DNA of 64,000 bases from Verrucomicrobiia bacterium. Its GTDB lineage: Bacteria; Verrucomicrobiota; Verrucomicrobiia; Verrucomicrobiales; DEV007. The stretch spans positions 186,001-250,000 of the forward strand of contig JAUIAH010000004.1 in NCBI GenBank assembly GCA_030425385.1, written 5' to 3'. The stretch's first letter is position 1, and each line of letters opens with the position of its first letter. The translations under genes and the position numbers were made by a program. Below, in pieces: positions 18,091-30,753 of this stretch. Under the pieces are notes generated by a model that did no database searches, was not told the origin of the DNA, and was given only the letters and a program-made list of their open reading frames with translations.

Positions 18091-18923
18091 GAATTGCCGT
18101 CCTTCTTGCCGCCACCACCCTTCTTCTGCCCGGAAACCTATTCGGGCAGGGTGCCATTGGGAAACATCTGCCATGGGAGGGGCCGAAGCACGCTGATTGG
18201 AGCCAGACCACGCTGAAGCGTTTTCCAACGCCGAGGAAGATGCCGCCCAAGCACCGCTATTACAGCGTGCCCACTAAGAAGAAGGTAGTCGCCTTCACGT
18301 TCGATGACGGCCCTCGTCCCTGGACCAATCAGGTCCTCGACGCCCTGAAGGAGCGTAATTTGAGGGGCACTTTCTACGTCATCGGCAAAGACGCGCTCCG
18401 CTATCCCAAGATCCTGAAAAGAATGGTCGCGGAAGGCCACGAAATTGGCAATCACACGATGACGCACGCCTGGCTCTTCCGGAATCCCCCCAACGAGGTT
18501 CCACACCGCGTCGTTGAACAGGAAATTAGGCTCGCCCACGAAGCCATACTCCAAACCACCGGGGTCGCCCCCAAAACTATCCGCCCCCCTGGAGGCCTGT
18601 TGACTGAAGAGCAATCGCGATGGGTCTATGAGGCCTTCGGCTATGTCGATGTGCACTGGAGCGTAAACCCAGGTGATGCCACCCCAGGGCGAGCAAAGCC
18701 ATCGACCGCTGTCTTCCGTCGACGAGTCCTCAGCCAGGTCGGGCCAGGAAAAATCATCCTCTCCCACGATTTGTGGAAATCCACCGTAGCCGCCATTCCG
18801 TCGACGCTCGACGCCCTCCTCGCGGAAGGATATGAATTTGTCACCGTCAGCGAACTGCTCGCGATCGATGACCCCTACGAAGCGGTTCAATGGACAGCTG
18901 AAGAAACCAAAGCTCTTCAATAG
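18087..18923 (+). CDS. Secreted polysaccharide deacetylase family protein (second of a pair)
   Basis: 278 residues from GTG 18087, coupled to the preceding stop (GTGA). It has a signal peptide (MRIAVLLAATTLLLPGNLFG) and a NodB domain with TFDDGPRPW, HEIGNHTMTH and RPPGG. It lacks the lipobox of its neighbour and has a short insertion near HAWLFRNPPNEVPHR. The tandem probably provides one membrane-anchored and one free enzyme for the same or related glycans in the envelope. Confidence 0.9.
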   Translation: MRIAVLLAATTLLLPGNLFGQGAIGKHLPWEGPKHADWSQTTLKRFPTPRKMPPKHRYYSVPTKKKVVAFTFDDGPRPWTNQVLDALKERNLRGTFYVIGKDALRYPKILKRMVAEGHEIGNHTMTHAWLFRNPPNEVPHRVVEQEIRLAHEAILQTTGVAPKTIRPPGGLLTEEQSRWVYEAFGYVDVHWSVNPGDATPGRAKPSTAVFRRRVLSQVGPGKIILSHDLWKSTVAAIPSTLDALLAEGYEFVTVSELLAIDDPYEAVQWTAEETKALQ

Positions 18924-18936
18924 CCCTCTAGCTCTC

Positions 18937-19332
18937 ATGGCCAAAGGATTTCAAGCACACCAAGAACGCCAACAGCAACTTGGGTTGCTAGGAAAACCGC
19001 TCGCTCGGCGCGCTCAGCGACGCTGTGAACTCTGTGAAGCGGCCGGGGTCGCTCTCCAGCCCTACGAAGTGCCTCCAGCGCCAGCAGAGCCCGCGTTGGA
19101 GACCACTCTGCTTCTCTGTGACACCTGCACCGAGCAGATCGAGGACTCACGCAAGCGTCAACCTGCCCGCTGGCGATGCCTCGAATCTGCCGTGTGGAGC
19201 ACCGAACCAGCCGTGCAAGTCGCCGCTGTGCGCCTTCTGCGGCAACTGTCTGATCACGATTGGGCCCGGGAAACGCTCCAAGGCATCGATCTCGAGCCCG
19301 AAATCGAAGCATGGGTCGTTAAGGAACCATAA
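18937..19332 (+). CDS. PhnA-like zinc-ribbon protein
   Basis: 131 residues from ATG 18937, where the family start (MAKGFQAHQERQQQ) is recognisable. Two Cys pairs (CELC and CDTC) about 35 residues apart form the N-terminal zinc ribbon seen in PhnA/YjdM-type proteins. The C-terminal half is helical (AAVRLLRQLSDHDWARETL). Known of the family: PhnA is not required for phosphonate use, and its role is unclear. It lies 13 nt after the deacetylase pair and just before the rrn promoter. Confidence 0.75.
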   Translation: MAKGFQAHQERQQQLGLLGKPLARRAQRRCELCEAAGVALQPYEVPPAPAEPALETTLLLCDTCTEQIEDSRKRQPARWRCLESAVWSTEPAVQVAAVRLLRQLSDHDWARETLQGIDLEPEIEAWVVKEP

Positions 19333-19401
19333 TTTCAGTGCCCAAAGACTAATGCAAAACGTGCTAAAACAATGGCGCAGCTTTGTTGAAGAAAGTGATG
19401 C

Positions 19402-19447
19402 GAAAAACAGAAAAAGCACTTGCGCATTTGTTCGGACCAACTACTGT
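19402..19447 (+). promoter_or_regulatory. Candidate rRNA promoter with A-rich upstream element
   Basis: TTGCGC (19420-19425) and TACTGT (19442-19447) are 16 nt apart. An A-rich tract at 19402-19415 precedes the -35, like an UP element. The -10 is followed by a GC-rich discriminator (CGCCGTCCCG), typical of stringently controlled rRNA promoters. The -35 and -10 matches themselves are moderate. Confidence 0.4.
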
Positions 19448-19532
19448 CGCCGTCCCGCCCAACGAGACGGGACTCCAGAAAGGAAAGGCCGAGTAACCCA
19501 AGGGTGAAACGGCCAGACCCACGAAGGAGAGT

Positions 19533-19542
19533 TGATCTTTGA
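19533..19542 (+). promoter_or_regulatory. BoxA-like antitermination site (leader)
   Basis: TGATCTTTGA resembles the NusB/S10-binding BoxA (TGCTCTTTA). Similar sites occur before the 23S and 5S genes. Confidence 0.4.
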
Positions 19543-19734
19543 GAGAGCAATCTGGTTAGGAAATAAAGACGAGAAGCGAAAGCTAAGAGGTGCTCTGTAT
19601 GGGCCTCACTTGTGAAAGTGAATGGAGATACAGCGGCGTCTCAGAGCTTTTAAATCGGAGCTTTGGGAAACCGAAACAATTTCAAAAGAGATCCTAAAGT
19701 GCTTATAGCTTTGGATCGAACTTACCGATTTTTT

Positions 19735-21285
<1,551 letters not shown>

Positions 21286-21332
21286 TGGAGTAATCGCTTA
21301 TAGATCGAGCTCACTCGATAGCGATAGGTCGA

Positions 21333-21354
21333 CGTCCTTGGCTTGCCAAGGACG
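21333..21354 (+). other. Stem-loop after 16S rRNA
   Basis: CGTCCTTGG-CTTG-CCAAGGACG forms a perfect 9-bp stem with a 4-nt loop in the spacer. No T-run follows, so it is more likely a processing structure than a terminator. Confidence 0.5.
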
Positions 21355-21483
21355 GTCCCACAGATCAACCGGGCAACCGGAAGTGAGGGACACAAACCTT
21401 TTACTGTATCGTTGAAGTTCGCCTTCACGAAGTTCATTCAGGGCACCTCTTAGTTTTCACTTCTCAATCAAATATCTGTTCGT

Positions 21484-21559
21484 GGGGGTATAGCTCAGTT
21501 GGTAGAGCGCCTGCTTTGCAAGCAGGATGTCATCGGTTCGAACCCGGTTACCTCCACCA
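21484..21559 (+). tRNA. tRNA-Ala (TGC)
   Basis: The acceptor GGGGGTA pairs with TACCTCC. The anticodon arm CCTGC-TTTGCAA-GCAGG carries TGC, the T-loop is TTCGAAC, and CCA is encoded (21557-21559). It is the first tRNA in the 16S-23S spacer. Confidence 0.97.
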
Positions 21560-21601
21560 TCTTGGAATGACGAACACTCGGATCTAGTCCTCAACTATTG
21601 A

Positions 21602-21678
21602 GGGTCTGTAGCTCAGTTGGTTAGAGCACCGCCTTGATAAGGCGGGGGTCACAGGTTCGAGCCCTGTCAGACCCACCA
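21602..21678 (+). tRNA. tRNA-Ile (GAT)
   Basis: The acceptor GGGTCTG pairs with CAGACCC. The anticodon arm CCGCC-TTGATAA-GGCGG carries GAT, the T-loop is TTCGAGC, and CCA is encoded. It is the second tRNA in the spacer, so the order is Ala then Ile. Confidence 0.97.
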
Positions 21679-21745
21679 ACGAGCAGTCTTAACAAATTTC
21701 TAATCCTACCAGACACGAAACATCGTGCGCTCTCTCAGAGTTCCC

Positions 21746-21755
21746 TGTTCTTTGA
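21746..21755 (+). promoter_or_regulatory. BoxA-like site before 23S
   Basis: TGTTCTTTGA lies in the spacer between tRNA-Ile and 23S, in the context CTTTGACAACTGCATA that is common in bacterial rrn spacers. Confidence 0.45.
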
Positions 21756-21796
21756 CAACTGCATATTAGGGTAAATACAACACAACAAAAGCTGAG

Positions 21797-21820
21797 TTTG
21801 CTTGCCGTCAGGCAAGCAAA
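21797..21820 (+). other. Stem-loop before 23S rRNA
   Basis: TTTGCTTGCC-GTCA-GGCAAGCAAA is a perfect 10-bp stem with a 4-nt loop. It lies about 100 nt before the 23S 5' end and is probably a processing or antitermination structure. Confidence 0.5.
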
Positions 21821-21921
21821 TCAAGTCTTAGTAATGTTCGAAAGAACGGCGAAAATAACCAAGCAAGCTTGGAAGCCAATCCTTACCCGAATCGTGCAAA
21901 CGAATTTCAAGTAAGGAGAAG

Positions 21922-24756
<2,835 letters not shown>

Positions 24757-24867
24757 CTTCTTCTAACTTGCTTGAAAAACCGTTCAAAAGCATGTGCTAA
24801 GACCGCTTTTAAAGTCGTTGTTCATCCTAAATATGCAGTTGTCAGAGAATCGCTCTCCTCTACGGAG

Positions 24868-24877
24868 TGTTCTTTGA
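24868..24877 (+). promoter_or_regulatory. BoxA-like site before 5S
   Basis: TGTTCTTTGA occurs again in the 23S-5S spacer, identical in ten bases to the site at 21746. Confidence 0.4.
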
Positions 24878-24930
24878 AATGTGGCCCGAAAGTGTCGCTA
24901 GAGTTCTGATTTCTGTCAGTGAAGTCAGCC

Positions 24931-25047
24931 CTCTGGTGATCATAGCAGCGTGGTACCACCCGATCCCATCCCGAACTCGGAAGTGAAACGCGCTCGCGCC
25001 GATGGTAGTGCGACGAAAGGTCGTGTGAGAGTAGGTCGTCGCCAGTT
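24931..25047 (+). rRNA. rrf: 5S ribosomal RNA
   Basis: Helix I is CTGGTGA near the start paired with TCGCCAG near the end. Conserved segments are CCCGATCCCATCCCGAACTCGG, seen as CCATCCCGAACTCGGAAGTG, and GCGCCGATGGTAGTGCGA with GTGAGAGTAGG. About 117 nt; ends estimated. Confidence 0.95.
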
Positions 25048-25052
25048 TCTAT

Positions 25053-25092
25053 GCCCGCACCGTTTCCGAAAGGGAAGGGTGCGGGCCTTTTT
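25053..25092 (+). terminator. Rho-independent terminator of the rrn operon
   Basis: GCCCGCACC pairs perfectly with GGTGCGGGC and is followed by a T-run (TTTTT). It separates the rrn operon from the convergent AAA+ cluster. Confidence 0.92.
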
Positions 25093-25133
25093 CGTATCGA
25101 CACAGTGGTTTCCGATTCCAGCAGGCTTTCTTT

Positions 25134-27419
25134 CTAACCCAATGGTACCCATTCCGCGTCCTGCTCGATACGCACGTGGCCATCTGACCAGCTGAGCCGA
25201 AGGGAGACCTGATGCAAACCTGTGTTTGCCAGGAGATAGTGCGCGAGCGCTGCCGTGACCACTTCTTCAATCGTACGCTGCAAGGGACGAGCTCCAAGCT
25301 TGGGATCGAATCCGGCCGCGCTGAGGGCATCAATTAGGGCCTCATCAGCGTGCAGGGTGATCTCTCGATCATGAAGGCCTTCTCGTTCGGCGAGTTCAGC
25401 GATCTCTTTGCGAGTGATTTCTCGGATAATCGTGTGTTCAAGAGGCGCGAAATAGAGAACCTCGTCCAACCGATTGAAGAATTCAGGCCGAAAGAATCGC
25501 TTGATGGCGTCGCGGTCGGTTCCGGCGGAGTCCGCTTCAAAACGGATGGTCTGACGCCCCTCGGCTCCCAAATTGGAGGTCATGACGATGAGCGCACTTT
25601 GAAAGGACGTCACTCGGCCCAAGGCGTCCGTGAGCCGCCCTTCCTCGAAGACGTTGAGTAGGACATCAAATACTTCCTCGGACGCTTTCTCAATCTCATC
25701 GAACAGAAGAACGGTGAATGGTTGTGCCCGCATCCGCCGAATGAGTTCGGAAGGCTTACCATAAGGATCTCCCAGGAGGCGCGCGCTGGCATCAAAGCTA
25801 GCATATTCACTCATGTCGAGCCGAACGATCCGTTCGCTCTCTGGCAGATTATCAAATAAGAGGTCGCCCATGGCACGAACAAGAGCCGTCTTACCCACAC
25901 CGGTAGGCCCCGCAAAGAGATAGACGCCTAACGGTCGGTTAGGATCATGGAGTCCTGCTTTGAAGCGGGTGAGGCAGGCGACCATGGAACGGATAGCTTC
26001 GGGCTGGCCAAGAATGCGACGGGAGAGCGATTCCGCATAAGTGTCAGCATCATAGGGGACCGCGTCGCTGAGAAATGCAGTAGGAAGCCCCGTTGCCCTG
26101 CCGAATTCTTCTTGGATCCACGCGGAGTCCAGCACATTTCGCCTCTGTTGCTTTGCGTGCTCCGCTGCCTTATTGAGAAAGTCGAGGGCTTTGCCAGGAA
26201 AGGCCGCATACGGCTGGAAACGTCGAAAGAGGCTGTGAGTGGATTGGCTCACACCAGCGTCGCATTCAAGTCGATGACGGTCGGCAAGGTGATCGCATCC
26301 CTTGGCAAGAAGGCGTCGTGCCGCGTCGTCATCTAGGGTTTCTACTTGGATCACGCGGAAAAGATCAACAAGACCAGGCAGCAGGCGGTCGCAGGCATCC
26401 ATTTCACTCGAAGTGGCCTCAACCACTAGTCGAATGCCACCCTCCTGGAGCAATGGAAGGATAAAAGCCCCGATGCTGGCTTCTGGACCAGATCCCCCCA
26501 CTTGCAGAAGCTCTAATAGATTGCTAAGACAAAGAATGCCTCGCAACTGAGCGAGTTCATGGAGCGCCGCCTCTAGCCGTTCCTCCCATTGGCCAAGATA
26601 AGCCATGCCTGCAATGATTCGCGCTCCATTGGAGTGCCAGAAGCGTGACGGCCGCATTCCCGTTTTGAAATCGCCAGGAACAGGTAGGCTGGCCTCCACT
26701 TGACGGGCAGCCTCTGCGAGAATGGCCGTCTTCCCACAGCCAGGTTCACCGACCAGGCAAAGATGACCATCATCCTGAGAGAGCCATTGTGCCAAGTCAC
26801 GGATCTCATCCTCACGTTCCCAAACCCGCGTGATCCGGGAGCGATCGCGTTGAACCAAAGGATCAGCAATCTTAGTCAAGGTTTCGATGTCTGCTTCATC
26901 GAAGAAGCTTCGCTTGGCCTCTCGCAGACTGACCACTATCTCGTCGAGAGCGATGACAGGAGGAGGAAGAAAGCGCGACAATTCCTGGGGCGTCTTGCCC
27001 TTGGCTCCGGCTCTCACATAGTGCGCGGCGAGCTTCGTGAGACTTCGCTGGTCATGATATTCAAAAGCGACGTCGATGGTGGGGAGCAGAGCCGTGAAAT
27101 GGCCGCTTTCCCGCTCTCCAGTCACACAGGGGAGTCGAAGCTCGACGGCATCTTTGCTAGCGTAGGTGGTCTCACCCTCTTGATACTCTGGGAAAAGCTT
27201 GAAAGTGAGCTTTCGTAACTTGGGCTTGAGAAAGTCAGGTGAGAACCAGTGTTTATCGTCCTCGTGAAGATGGGCAATGTAGCTGCTTAATTGACGAAGG
27301 ACATCCGAACGGGTTGCTCCCACAGCCACGCCGTCCTGATCTTCGTCTAACAAGCGTCCAGTGTAGAGACCAGCGTGGTCTTCCCATAGGATGACGGGGA
27401 ATCGGTAAGTGGTGGCCAT
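25134..27419 (-). CDS. ClpA/ClpC-like double AAA+ ATPase, short member of a three-gene cluster
   Basis: 761 residues from ATG 27419. D1 (about 200-440) has Walker A GEPGCGKTA and a pore-loop-like ARIIAGMAYLGQWEER with Tyr. Its Walker B place reads LCLSNLLEL instead of a D-E pair. D2 (about 465-740) has Walker A GPTGVGKTA (504-512), Walker B LLFDEIEKA, sensor 1 VMTSNLGA, an arginine finger in FFNRLDE and sensor 2 GARPLQR. The place of the ClpP-docking loop reads IRF. The GYVG pore loop of D2 is replaced by DPYGK. Residues 1-160 are not a Clp N-domain and look like two alpha-beta modules. Unlike its two neighbours it ends right after D2. It is last in the operon, 9 nt after the middle gene. It is more like an unfoldase or remodeller than a protease subunit with certain partner. 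Confidence 0.88.
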   Translation of the reverse strand: MATTYRFPVILWEDHAGLYTGRLLDEDQDGVAVGATRSDVLRQLSSYIAHLHEDDKHWFSPDFLKPKLRKLTFKLFPEYQEGETTYASKDAVELRLPCVTGERESGHFTALLPTIDVAFEYHDQRSLTKLAAHYVRAGAKGKTPQELSRFLPPPVIALDEIVVSLREAKRSFFDEADIETLTKIADPLVQRDRSRITRVWEREDEIRDLAQWLSQDDGHLCLVGEPGCGKTAILAEAARQVEASLPVPGDFKTGMRPSRFWHSNGARIIAGMAYLGQWEERLEAALHELAQLRGILCLSNLLELLQVGGSGPEASIGAFILPLLQEGGIRLVVEATSSEMDACDRLLPGLVDLFRVIQVETLDDDAARRLLAKGCDHLADRHRLECDAGVSQSTHSLFRRFQPYAAFPGKALDFLNKAAEHAKQQRRNVLDSAWIQEEFGRATGLPTAFLSDAVPYDADTYAESLSRRILGQPEAIRSMVACLTRFKAGLHDPNRPLGVYLFAGPTGVGKTALVRAMGDLLFDNLPESERIVRLDMSEYASFDASARLLGDPYGKPSELIRRMRAQPFTVLLFDEIEKASEEVFDVLLNVFEEGRLTDALGRVTSFQSALIVMTSNLGAEGRQTIRFEADSAGTDRDAIKRFFRPEFFNRLDEVLYFAPLEHTIIREITRKEIAELAEREGLHDREITLHADEALIDALSAAGFDPKLGARPLQRTIEEVVTAALAHYLLANTGLHQVSLRLSWSDGHVRIEQDAEWVPLG

Positions 27420-27428
27420 GTCCGTGCG

Positions 27429-30400
27429 CTATCCGAGTAGAAATTGAAATCTGCGAGAGACGGGAAGCGAAGCGTCGAGCAATGGCCACCATGAATGCTC
27501 AGGCTTTGTCAGGACCATCCCCGTGCGGAGATCTAGCGACCAGCCCATTTCATGATGCATTCGGATGATTGGAAGAGCCTGTTCAACCGAACGGTCGCAC
27601 GGACTCACCGTAATCGCGAAAAGGCGTCCATCATCGGCGTAGAAGAGGTGGGTACCTTCTTCCGAGGCTAACAACGAACGTGAAGCCAGACCAGGCATTA
27701 CGAGGTGCTTTCCCTCCAAGTGGGGGCGTTGACTCGGCTTAATAAGATTCTTCACAGGATCTTGGCGAGATGCGTCTTCGTGGAGAGATTTCCACGAACC
27801 GTCGAGAGGCGCGATCGTGGCCTCTGGAAAGAGCCGCAGGAGTTGCCGGACCCATTCCAACGCATTGAGGTAGAACGTGCTGGGTTCGCGAAGGAACTCG
27901 CGGGTAATCGCCTCGGCCGACAGGATCGGGTGATTTCCTCTCAAGAAGATCAATGATTGCTCGATGCATGGCCGAGCATCTCCGTAGATTTCGAAGCGAC
28001 TTACGCGGCGAATGAGTGCTTCTGTCAGAGTGTCAATAGGTTCGAGTGTCTCTGACTCTCGGGCAAAGGCCAAGAACGCATGGCGCGTGGTCGAGGCTTT
28101 GCTGATTTGTGTGAGGAGGTCTTCGCTGTTGGCGTCCTTCGGCAGCCGTGGAGGGAGGAGATCCTGGCTAGGGCGTCGTCCCCGGAGTGAGCGCTGTTGG
28201 CGTCGCCTTTCTTCAAACTCGACTTCCTGTTGGAGTCGATCACGAAGGACACGGATGTGTGCCAGGTCTTCTCGAAGCGCATAGAAAGGCAATTTCGACT
28301 GGAGGTCGTCCAGTCCCTCCATCCAGGAGTCAATCTTGGCGTCTGCCTCGTGGAGAAACGCATTTGTGATCTCGTGAAGGTGGCGTGCCTGCTCCAGACT
28401 CACCGGCTCCGGAAACAGGTTTGGTTCTCGAGAAACGGGAAGAAAGGCTTTCGTCGTGAGTTGGAGACGATCTTGCGAGGCCGTGAATCGAAGAATGGAG
28501 AGACCTGAGTAGGGGTGCTGGGTGAGAGACTGTGCAAGTGGCAAGACCAGCTCTGATTCGATGGCGCGTCGGAGAGCGCGGGCACCATACTCGGGCTCGA
28601 ACCCGCGGTCAGCTAAGTGTGGGTAGACAGTAGGATCGATCTCAAGCATGAGCTTTCGCGAGCGAATGCCGTGCCGCTGCATCGCGGACTCCGCCAATTG
28701 GCCGACCATCCGTTCAATGTGAGGGCGCGTCAGTTCGTGGAAAGCGATGACGCGGTCGATCCGGTTGAAGAGCTCAGGACGAAAGAAGGCTTCAGCTGCT
28801 TTCACATACACTGTGCTGCGATCATTGATCTCAGAGGCGAAACCAATGGGCACCTTGCTTTGCCGGGCACCGAGGTTCGACGTGAGGATTATCAACGTAT
28901 TCCCAAAGTCCGCCGTTCGTCCGCCGTGGTCGGTGAGGCGTGCATCTCCCAACACTTGCAGGAGCAGATCGAAGACATCGGGATGGGCCTTCTCAATTTC
29001 ATCGAGCAGCACCACGGCGTAGGGGCGTCGTCGGATGGCAGCGGTGAGCAGTCCGTGAGGCCGAAGGGCGTTTCCGGTGAGCCGATCAACCGCGTCAGGG
29101 CCTGCAAATTCATTCATATCGAAACGGATGAGGTGGTCGCTTGATCCGAAGACGAATTCAACTAACGCTTTGGCGCACTCGGTCTTGCCGACCCCAGTTG
29201 GCCCCAGAAAGAGGAGCGATGCCAGGGGCCGTCCGGGATCGGTGAGACGGGCCTTGGAGAGCATGATCGCATCCATCATGGCGTCCACAGCGGCTTCTTG
29301 TCCCACGATTCTGCCCTGAAAGAAGCGTTCCAACTCTGCCTTGGTGAGTCGGCTAGCTGGATCGAGAAAGCGCGTGTTGATCCCCGTCCGCTGTTGGAAA
29401 TGGGAGCGCACTTCATGCACAGTGATGGTTTTGTGAGAGCGACCGAGTTGCTTGAGAAAGTCGATCGCTTTCCCGGGAAAGGCGCGGGTCCGGACAAAGC
29501 GACGCTGTAGAGACATGATCAAGGGCAGGACTTCGGGTGCAATGCGAACGTTGCTTTCCGATTCCAGGTCTTGCATCACGCGGATGAGGATGCGAAGGGA
29601 CTCCGTTTCGGAAGGCTCCCGAATGGGAATCACTTGAAAGAGATCCGCGAACGCGCGATCCGATTCCCGAAGGCGACGCCAAGCTTCCGGGGTGGCTTCG
29701 GCGAGGACATCCATGGGGTGCTCTTGGAGTTCGACTTTGAGCAAGGCTCCAGCGGTAAGTTCACTTTGGGCTGATTTGCCTGCCTGGAAAAGCCCTAACA
29801 AATCTTCGAAGATCAAGAGGTGCCGCTTCTCGCGAACCTCTCGCATGATGGCGAAGAAGCGTTCCTCCCATTGTCCTACAAAACTCATCCCAGAAATGAG
29901 ACGCTGAGGATGGATCAACCACGCTTTCCTTTGGGAAGATGTTCCCTTGGCTGCAAAAGCCTTCATCCGAGCCTGGACAAATGCGTGAATGATGGCGGTC
30001 TTTCCCACTTGGCTTGGTCCGACGAGGATCACTGGGGCGCCTGACTTGGTGGTTCGAACAAAACGGTCTAGGAGCGCTGCGATCGTGGATTCTCGCCGAA
30101 GCGCCCGTGTGAGTCCGTGAGGGTAGAGCTGATCCAAACAGCGGCCCACGCGGGCGAGTTCTTCCGCCCCAGCCATGGCTTCGCCTCCTCCGAGTTGCGC
30201 GGCAGGGCGGAAGTCGTCATCCTCCGCGAGCCGCTGCTGAGCATTTGTGGAAAGAGTGATCTGGGTCAGCCGAACGGACTCCGGGCTCGTGGCATCCGAA
30301 AGGGAGAAGTCAGTGTCTTTCTGACGGATTCGCAAGGTCTCGGCGAGCGCTTCGGCAGCTCGGTCTTCCAATCGTTGCCCGGCAGGCCAGGTGAATGTGA

Positions 30401-30746
30401 GGTGTGCTTTGGGACAATGGATCAGCCGCTGATCGAGAGCATCGAATCCAACGAAGAGGAAGCGCCCTTCGAAAGTTTGTTTCTTGAGACGGATGGTCAG
30501 GGAGAGATGATGCCGCGTCATGGGAGGGTGAAATGACCAGGCCGCCACCGTGTCGTGGTCAGCGGAGGTCGCCTCACGGTTGAAGGCTTTGCGAAGGCGT
30601 TCTTCGAGCTGTGATAGGGCGCGGTCTTCGCGTTCGTGCGTGCCCTCGTACCCGGAGAAGAAGATGGGCTGCGCGTGGTAGTAGGGGCGCTCGTGCGCAG
30701 GTGTGCGCTTCTCAACGAAGACCGGTATGGAGATAGAAACAGCCAT
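27429..30746 (-). CDS. ClpA/ClpC-like double AAA+ ATPase with C-terminal extension, middle gene of cluster
   Basis: 1105 residues from ATG 30746, chosen because upstream codons overlap the previous gene and the only longer start is TTG. D1 has Walker A GPSQVGKTA (about 243-251), pore-loop-like LISGMSFVGQWEER and a Walker B of LLIFEDLL, with E-D rather than D-E. D2 has Walker A GPTGVGKTE (515-523), LLDEIEKAH, LTSNLGA, arginine finger FNRID and sensor 2 GARALRR. IGF (634-636) sits exactly where ClpA has IGL and ClpC VGF for ClpP docking. After D2 come about 110 residues of coiled coil (about 770-865). A last region (953-1053) resembles a degraded release-factor PCRF domain (LEWVRQLLRLF, SEEGTHLF). 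It is 7 nt after the first gene. Confidence 0.88.
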   Translation of the reverse strand: MAVSISIPVFVEKRTPAHERPYYHAQPIFFSGYEGTHEREDRALSQLEERLRKAFNREATSADHDTVAAWSFHPPMTRHHLSLTIRLKKQTFEGRFLFVGFDALDQRLIHCPKAHLTFTWPAGQRLEDRAAEALAETLRIRQKDTDFSLSDATSPESVRLTQITLSTNAQQRLAEDDDFRPAAQLGGGEAMAGAEELARVGRCLDQLYPHGLTRALRRESTIAALLDRFVRTTKSGAPVILVGPSQVGKTAIIHAFVQARMKAFAAKGTSSQRKAWLIHPQRLISGMSFVGQWEERFFAIMREVREKRHLLIFEDLLGLFQAGKSAQSELTAGALLKVELQEHPMDVLAEATPEAWRRLRESDRAFADLFQVIPIREPSETESLRILIRVMQDLESESNVRIAPEVLPLIMSLQRRFVRTRAFPGKAIDFLKQLGRSHKTITVHEVRSHFQQRTGINTRFLDPASRLTKAELERFFQGRIVGQEAAVDAMMDAIMLSKARLTDPGRPLASLLFLGPTGVGKTECAKALVEFVFGSSDHLIRFDMNEFAGPDAVDRLTGNALRPHGLLTAAIRRRPYAVVLLDEIEKAHPDVFDLLLQVLGDARLTDHGGRTADFGNTLIILTSNLGARQSKVPIGFASEINDRSTVYVKAAEAFFRPELFNRIDRVIAFHELTRPHIERMVGQLAESAMQRHGIRSRKLMLEIDPTVYPHLADRGFEPEYGARALRRAIESELVLPLAQSLTQHPYSGLSILRFTASQDRLQLTTKAFLPVSREPNLFPEPVSLEQARHLHEITNAFLHEADAKIDSWMEGLDDLQSKLPFYALREDLAHIRVLRDRLQQEVEFEERRRQQRSLRGRRPSQDLLPPRLPKDANSEDLLTQISKASTTRHAFLAFARESETLEPIDTLTEALIRRVSRFEIYGDARPCIEQSLIFLRGNHPILSAEAITREFLREPSTFYLNALEWVRQLLRLFPEATIAPLDGSWKSLHEDASRQDPVKNLIKPSQRPHLEGKHLVMPGLASRSLLASEEGTHLFYADDGRLFAITVSPCDRSVEQALPIIRMHHEMGWSLDLRTGMVLTKPEHSWWPLLDASLPVSRRFQFLLG

Positions 30747-30753
30747 GATGACG

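Larger units (their letters stand above)
19333..19734 (+). other. rRNA operon leader region (no protein gene)
   Basis: This 402-bp stretch holds the presumed rrn promoter, a BoxA-like site at 19533-19542 and the 16S 5' processing region. I see no supported protein gene. Confidence 0.6.
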
